Below the pieces are notes generated by a model. It was not told the origin of the DNA. It saw only the letters and a list, made by a program, of their open reading frames with translations, and ran no database searches. Positions 61,538 through 64,000 of a stretch of DNA of 64,000 bases are shown one piece after another. Made by a program: the position numbers and the translations under genes. The stretch comes from Umbelopsis ramanniana AG (taxonomy: Eukaryota; Mucoromycota; Umbelopsidomycetes; Umbelopsidales; Umbelopsidaceae): NCBI RefSeq assembly GCF_025399195.1, contig NW_026252092.1:452377-516376 (forward strand), given 5' to 3'. Each line of letters begins with the position of its first letter. Position 1 is the first letter of the stretch.

Positions 61538-62200
61538 CGAGATGGCTTGTTTTCATTGAATGATACTCTTCTATCCGAATTATGGTTTTTAGTTAGGGGC
61601 ATCAACATCATTTCTTTCATTCCCGATTCCAAGGGTTTAGATTTACGATAAGCATCAGACGTATAACTTCTACCACGGACAAAAGCATCACGCAAATGGT
61701 CTAGAGAGATAGGGTTACGAGCATCCACGAATTTGCCAAGTTTTGGTCGTAGATTTTCAATTACCATCTGAATTCTCAAAGTTTCGTCCCACACCTTGTA
61801 GGGATCGGTCCTTTCGATTAGCTCGATCTTATCCTTGTAGTCATCCAGCCGTCTTCATTCGCATGTTGCTTCCGATCATTTACCATCTTGCGGAAAGTGC
61901 GAAGATGATCGGAAGTAACAAACCGCCTTAGGAAGTAAAGTTCGAACGAGTCTCCAGGAGCCGCAGCATTTTCCCGAAAACCTTGCAGAGTAACGTTCTG
62001 AGAATTAAACTCATTGAACCATAGTTTTGCCAGTCCAGTCAAACAAGTAGGTAAAATGTTTATTTGACGCCAGAAGTCCCCTGGTTGGCCTTGGAGGCTT
62101 CATCAAATAAAATAATGATGGCCGTAGGATCTTCAGTGGCAGAGCCAGAGTATTTAGGAGGAGTGACCAAGGGTATCATAGCAGCGGCATGAGAAGACAT
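61432..62200 (-). pseudogene. Gag-like retroelement remnant, copy 1 (frameshifted)
   Basis: Minus-strand fragments in three frames: MSSHAAAMIPLVTPPKYSGS, then ILPTCLTGLAKLWFNEF with FLRRFVTSDHLRTFRKMV, then VIENLRPKLGKFVDARNP. The order and the LAxxWF core are those of LTR-retrotransposon Gag (Ty3/gypsy-type) capsid domains. Two frame changes (near 62062 and near 61820) break the reading frame, so it is not functional as written. No protease, reverse transcriptase or integrase was found nearby. It is similar in layout to copy 2. Confidence 0.65.
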
Positions 62201-62397
62201 AACAGAATTGCCGGAGATGTTTATCTTGACATTTATGCCGGATAGTGAACAGTAGTAGTGGAAGGGGTAAACATAGAGAAATTGCCAAGGTCTTGAGTGG
62301 AGGGGAGTCAAGTACGTTAACAGTAAAACCATCCTCTGGGACAGAAAAGGAAACCAGAGAGAGTCATGGAAGAGTGAGAAGTAAAAGCCAGAAGTGA
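62199..62397. repeat. Direct repeat copy B (retroelement unit)
   Basis: Partner of copy A, beginning ATAACAGAATTGCCGGAGAT. It lies between the two gag-like remnants and is the 3' end (minus strand) of copy 2, so the whole unit of gag fragment plus repeat appears duplicated in tandem. Confidence 0.8.
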
Positions 62398-62429
62398 TAT
62401 AAGTCGAGTCGGAAGTCAGTCAGTTAGAG

Positions 62430-63165
62430 TTAAGAGACAAAGGAAGCCTCAAAATGTATCCGACGTTGAGATACAGGAGAAGACTTTTTGTCCAAGATCG
62501 ATAAAATGGAATCCTTGAGCTCGCAAAAAACGTTTTGCAGGCTCAATGTAGAATTATTAATAGTATACGAATCAGCACGAGAGATAGCTTCACGTAATTT
62601 GTTTAGGTCTCTCGGATTACGGGCGTCAACAAACTTGCGTCTTTCTTCCTCTAGACCTTCGATAATCATAGACATCCTAGTACCTTCGTCTCAGTCAGAC
62701 TTAGGGTCAGCCATCTTGATCGATGCCCGTTGCTCCAAATAGTAAGAAATGCCAGTCTCAGAAGTATTTTGACGACGAGAAGCACAGCGTGTGCGAAATT
62801 CTCCAAGCAAATTGGGGTTCAGGAATCACTCTAAGAATGCTTCTTCGAAAGAAGAGTCGAGAGCAGAGGGATCCGTAAGGAAACAAGAATATGCAGGCTT
62901 TTGTGATATGAGTGCATGGAACCAATCTTCAGCCAGACCAGAAAAACAGGAGGGTAAAATTGCCATGCAACTTCCTATAGTTCTCCAGCGATTAGCCTTA
63001 GCAGTCGAAGTGAAGTGTTGCTCAGGAATTTTCTTTGTTTTTCTGGTAGTATGCTGAGGACCCACAAGCATTTATTCTGGAGTTCGACAAGGCACCTAAA
63101 GCTTGAGTGAACCAGTCTGGTATTTGAGTATTCAGATTACCACTGAGCACTTCCGGCATAGCCAT
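62430..63165 (-). pseudogene. Gag-like retroelement remnant, copy 2 (stops in frame)
   Basis: Begins with MAMPEVLSGNLNTQIPDWFT (63165), continues with ILPSCFSGLAEDWFHALIS and ends with RKFVDARNPRDLNKLREAIS, parallel to copy 1 (ILPTCLTGLAKLWF; KFVDARNP). Frame changes and at least one nonsense codon (near 62694) interrupt it. The shared KFVDARNP and LAxxWF elements show the two copies are related. Confidence 0.6.
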
Positions 63166-63264
63166 GAATGTAGTAGAACTAGTCCTTGGAGTATCTTGGT
63201 TCGCAACAGCGGTGTCCTGGGTACCATGTTTCGGAGGGCATTTTACTAGAGAACTTTCTTTTCT

Positions 63265-63646
63265 TCACAAGAGAAGAGCGAAGAAGCGAGCGAGACAAAA
63301 AATACGAAAAGAGAAAATAGTCATCCTCACACATGCCACACTATGGTTACCCTCATCACTCAGCAGAGTACCTAACAGAACATGAAGTTGTCAGCATCTA
63401 ATGCAAAATACACAAAAAAATTGCAAAACTATTACCTCTCAAAATCATCGTTTGACCATATTTCCAAGCTAAGAGAACATCCATAACACTCTTTGTCTCC
63501 ACCTTTCCTTTGACAATGAGGAACCCTTCTTGGTTTACTTGTACTTCTTCGTAGTAGAGGTTCTTGTCATCTTTCAAAAACTTCGTAGTTCCATAGTACG
63601 AGAGCGTCGAGGAGTAACGTTTACGAATTTTATGAAAAAAGTGGGT
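63265..63646 (-). CDS. Possible two-exon fragment of an unrecognised gene
   Basis: A minus-strand open frame of about 70 codons (63646-63436) has protein-like composition (STLSYYGTTKFLKDDKNLYY; SVMDVLLAWKYGQTMILRG) but no Met near its 5' end. It ends in a plausible donor (GTAATA); an acceptor (TGTTAG) at 63372 continues the frame (GTLLSDEGNHSVACVRMTIF) to a stop at 63265. It could be an internal exon pair whose 5' exons lie further upstream or beyond the window. No family recognised; it may be spurious. Confidence 0.25.
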
Positions 63647-63649
63647 TCA

Positions 63650-64000
63650 GTTTAGCAAGTTCACAGTGAGATTTTGGACGAAATTCACAAAGGACGAAAT
63701 GTGATTGGTCAAATCCGCTGAAAATTGTCGAGAACAAGGAGGGCTGAGGTTAGCACTTTAGTACCACTCAGTTGGTGGACTGATGAGAATTATGAACGAG
63801 ATATGTGTAGCGACCGTTAACAGAAGACTTGAGGAAGATGATATATTTGCTTTGACTTGCTCCCTGTAATGAGCACCAGTTTTACTTGTCGGAATGTTTT
63901 TCTTAGGCTCGGCAGGGAGCAGTCCCGAGACTATGTCCTATGGAGATTGCCTTGGTTTTGCAAATATACAGTCCTTTTAGAAATAATTTGCGCTGACATC
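63650..64000. other. Unassigned right end
   Basis: Last 350 bp; no gene, RNA or repeat recognised. It may contain upstream exons or promoter of the fragment at 63265-63646. Confidence 0.25.

Noticed and set aside
61340-62397. The two direct repeats as LTRs of one element
   Set aside because: The repeats overlap the tails of the gag-like frames and enclose a single gag remnant without pol or primer-binding site; tandem duplication of a gag unit explains them better.

Overview
The window is nuclear DNA from a filamentous fungus, most likely an early-diverging lineage (Mucoromycota, probably Mucorales-like). The signs are many short GT..AG introns (about 50-120 bp), tightly packed genes on both strands, moderate AT content, and gene types unusual for Dikarya: a class II DAHP synthase, a CTC1-like telomere protein, a Rsc7 domain fused to PHD fingers, and a bacterial-type GH15 enzyme. 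Gene models were built by eye from splice sites, reading phase and family conservation. There is no transcript evidence. No tRNA, rRNA, CRISPR array or intact mobile element was seen.

Layout. 0-7.3 kb: HAD 5'-nucleotidase (3' end beyond the window), class II DAHP synthase, glucosamine-6-phosphate deaminase followed by a hexokinase-family kinase. 7.9-16.8 kb: proteasome assembly chaperone 2, EB1, a GDSL esterase, a membrane metallophosphoesterase and an FG-rich double-ZZ protein. 17.6-32.7 kb: transporters and catabolism (SLC49-like MFS, neutral trehalase, anion:cation symporter MFS, fumarylacetoacetase, DUF1479 dioxygenase-like protein, GH15 enzyme). 33.4-44.0 kb: housekeeping cell biology (ATG18, Rsc7/PHD chromatin subunit, PRP3, EXO84). 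44.1-49.2 kb: membrane alpha/beta hydrolase, atypical homeodomain protein, GT2 glycosyltransferase. 49.7-53.7 kb: RidA, D-serine dehydratase and an amidohydrolase. 54.3-57.7 kb: intronless CTC1-like gene. 58.1-60.0 kb: second anion:cation symporter. 60.0-64.0 kb: gene-poor, AT-rich DNA with a tandemly duplicated, broken gag-like retroelement fragment.

Functional links. The deaminase and hexokinase sit in tandem, as in fungal N-acetylglucosamine clusters. RidA and D-serine dehydratase are head to head across 247 bp; RidA hydrolyses the reactive enamine that serine dehydratases release, so this looks like a production/detoxification pair. Neutral trehalase and the cytosolic GH15 enzyme could both act on alpha-glucosides.

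Most notable observations: the putative fungal CTC1, the RidA/D-serine dehydratase pair, and tiny internal microexons (8 nt encoding the catalytic Asp pair of the nucleotidase, 4 nt in a transporter, 10 nt in EB1).
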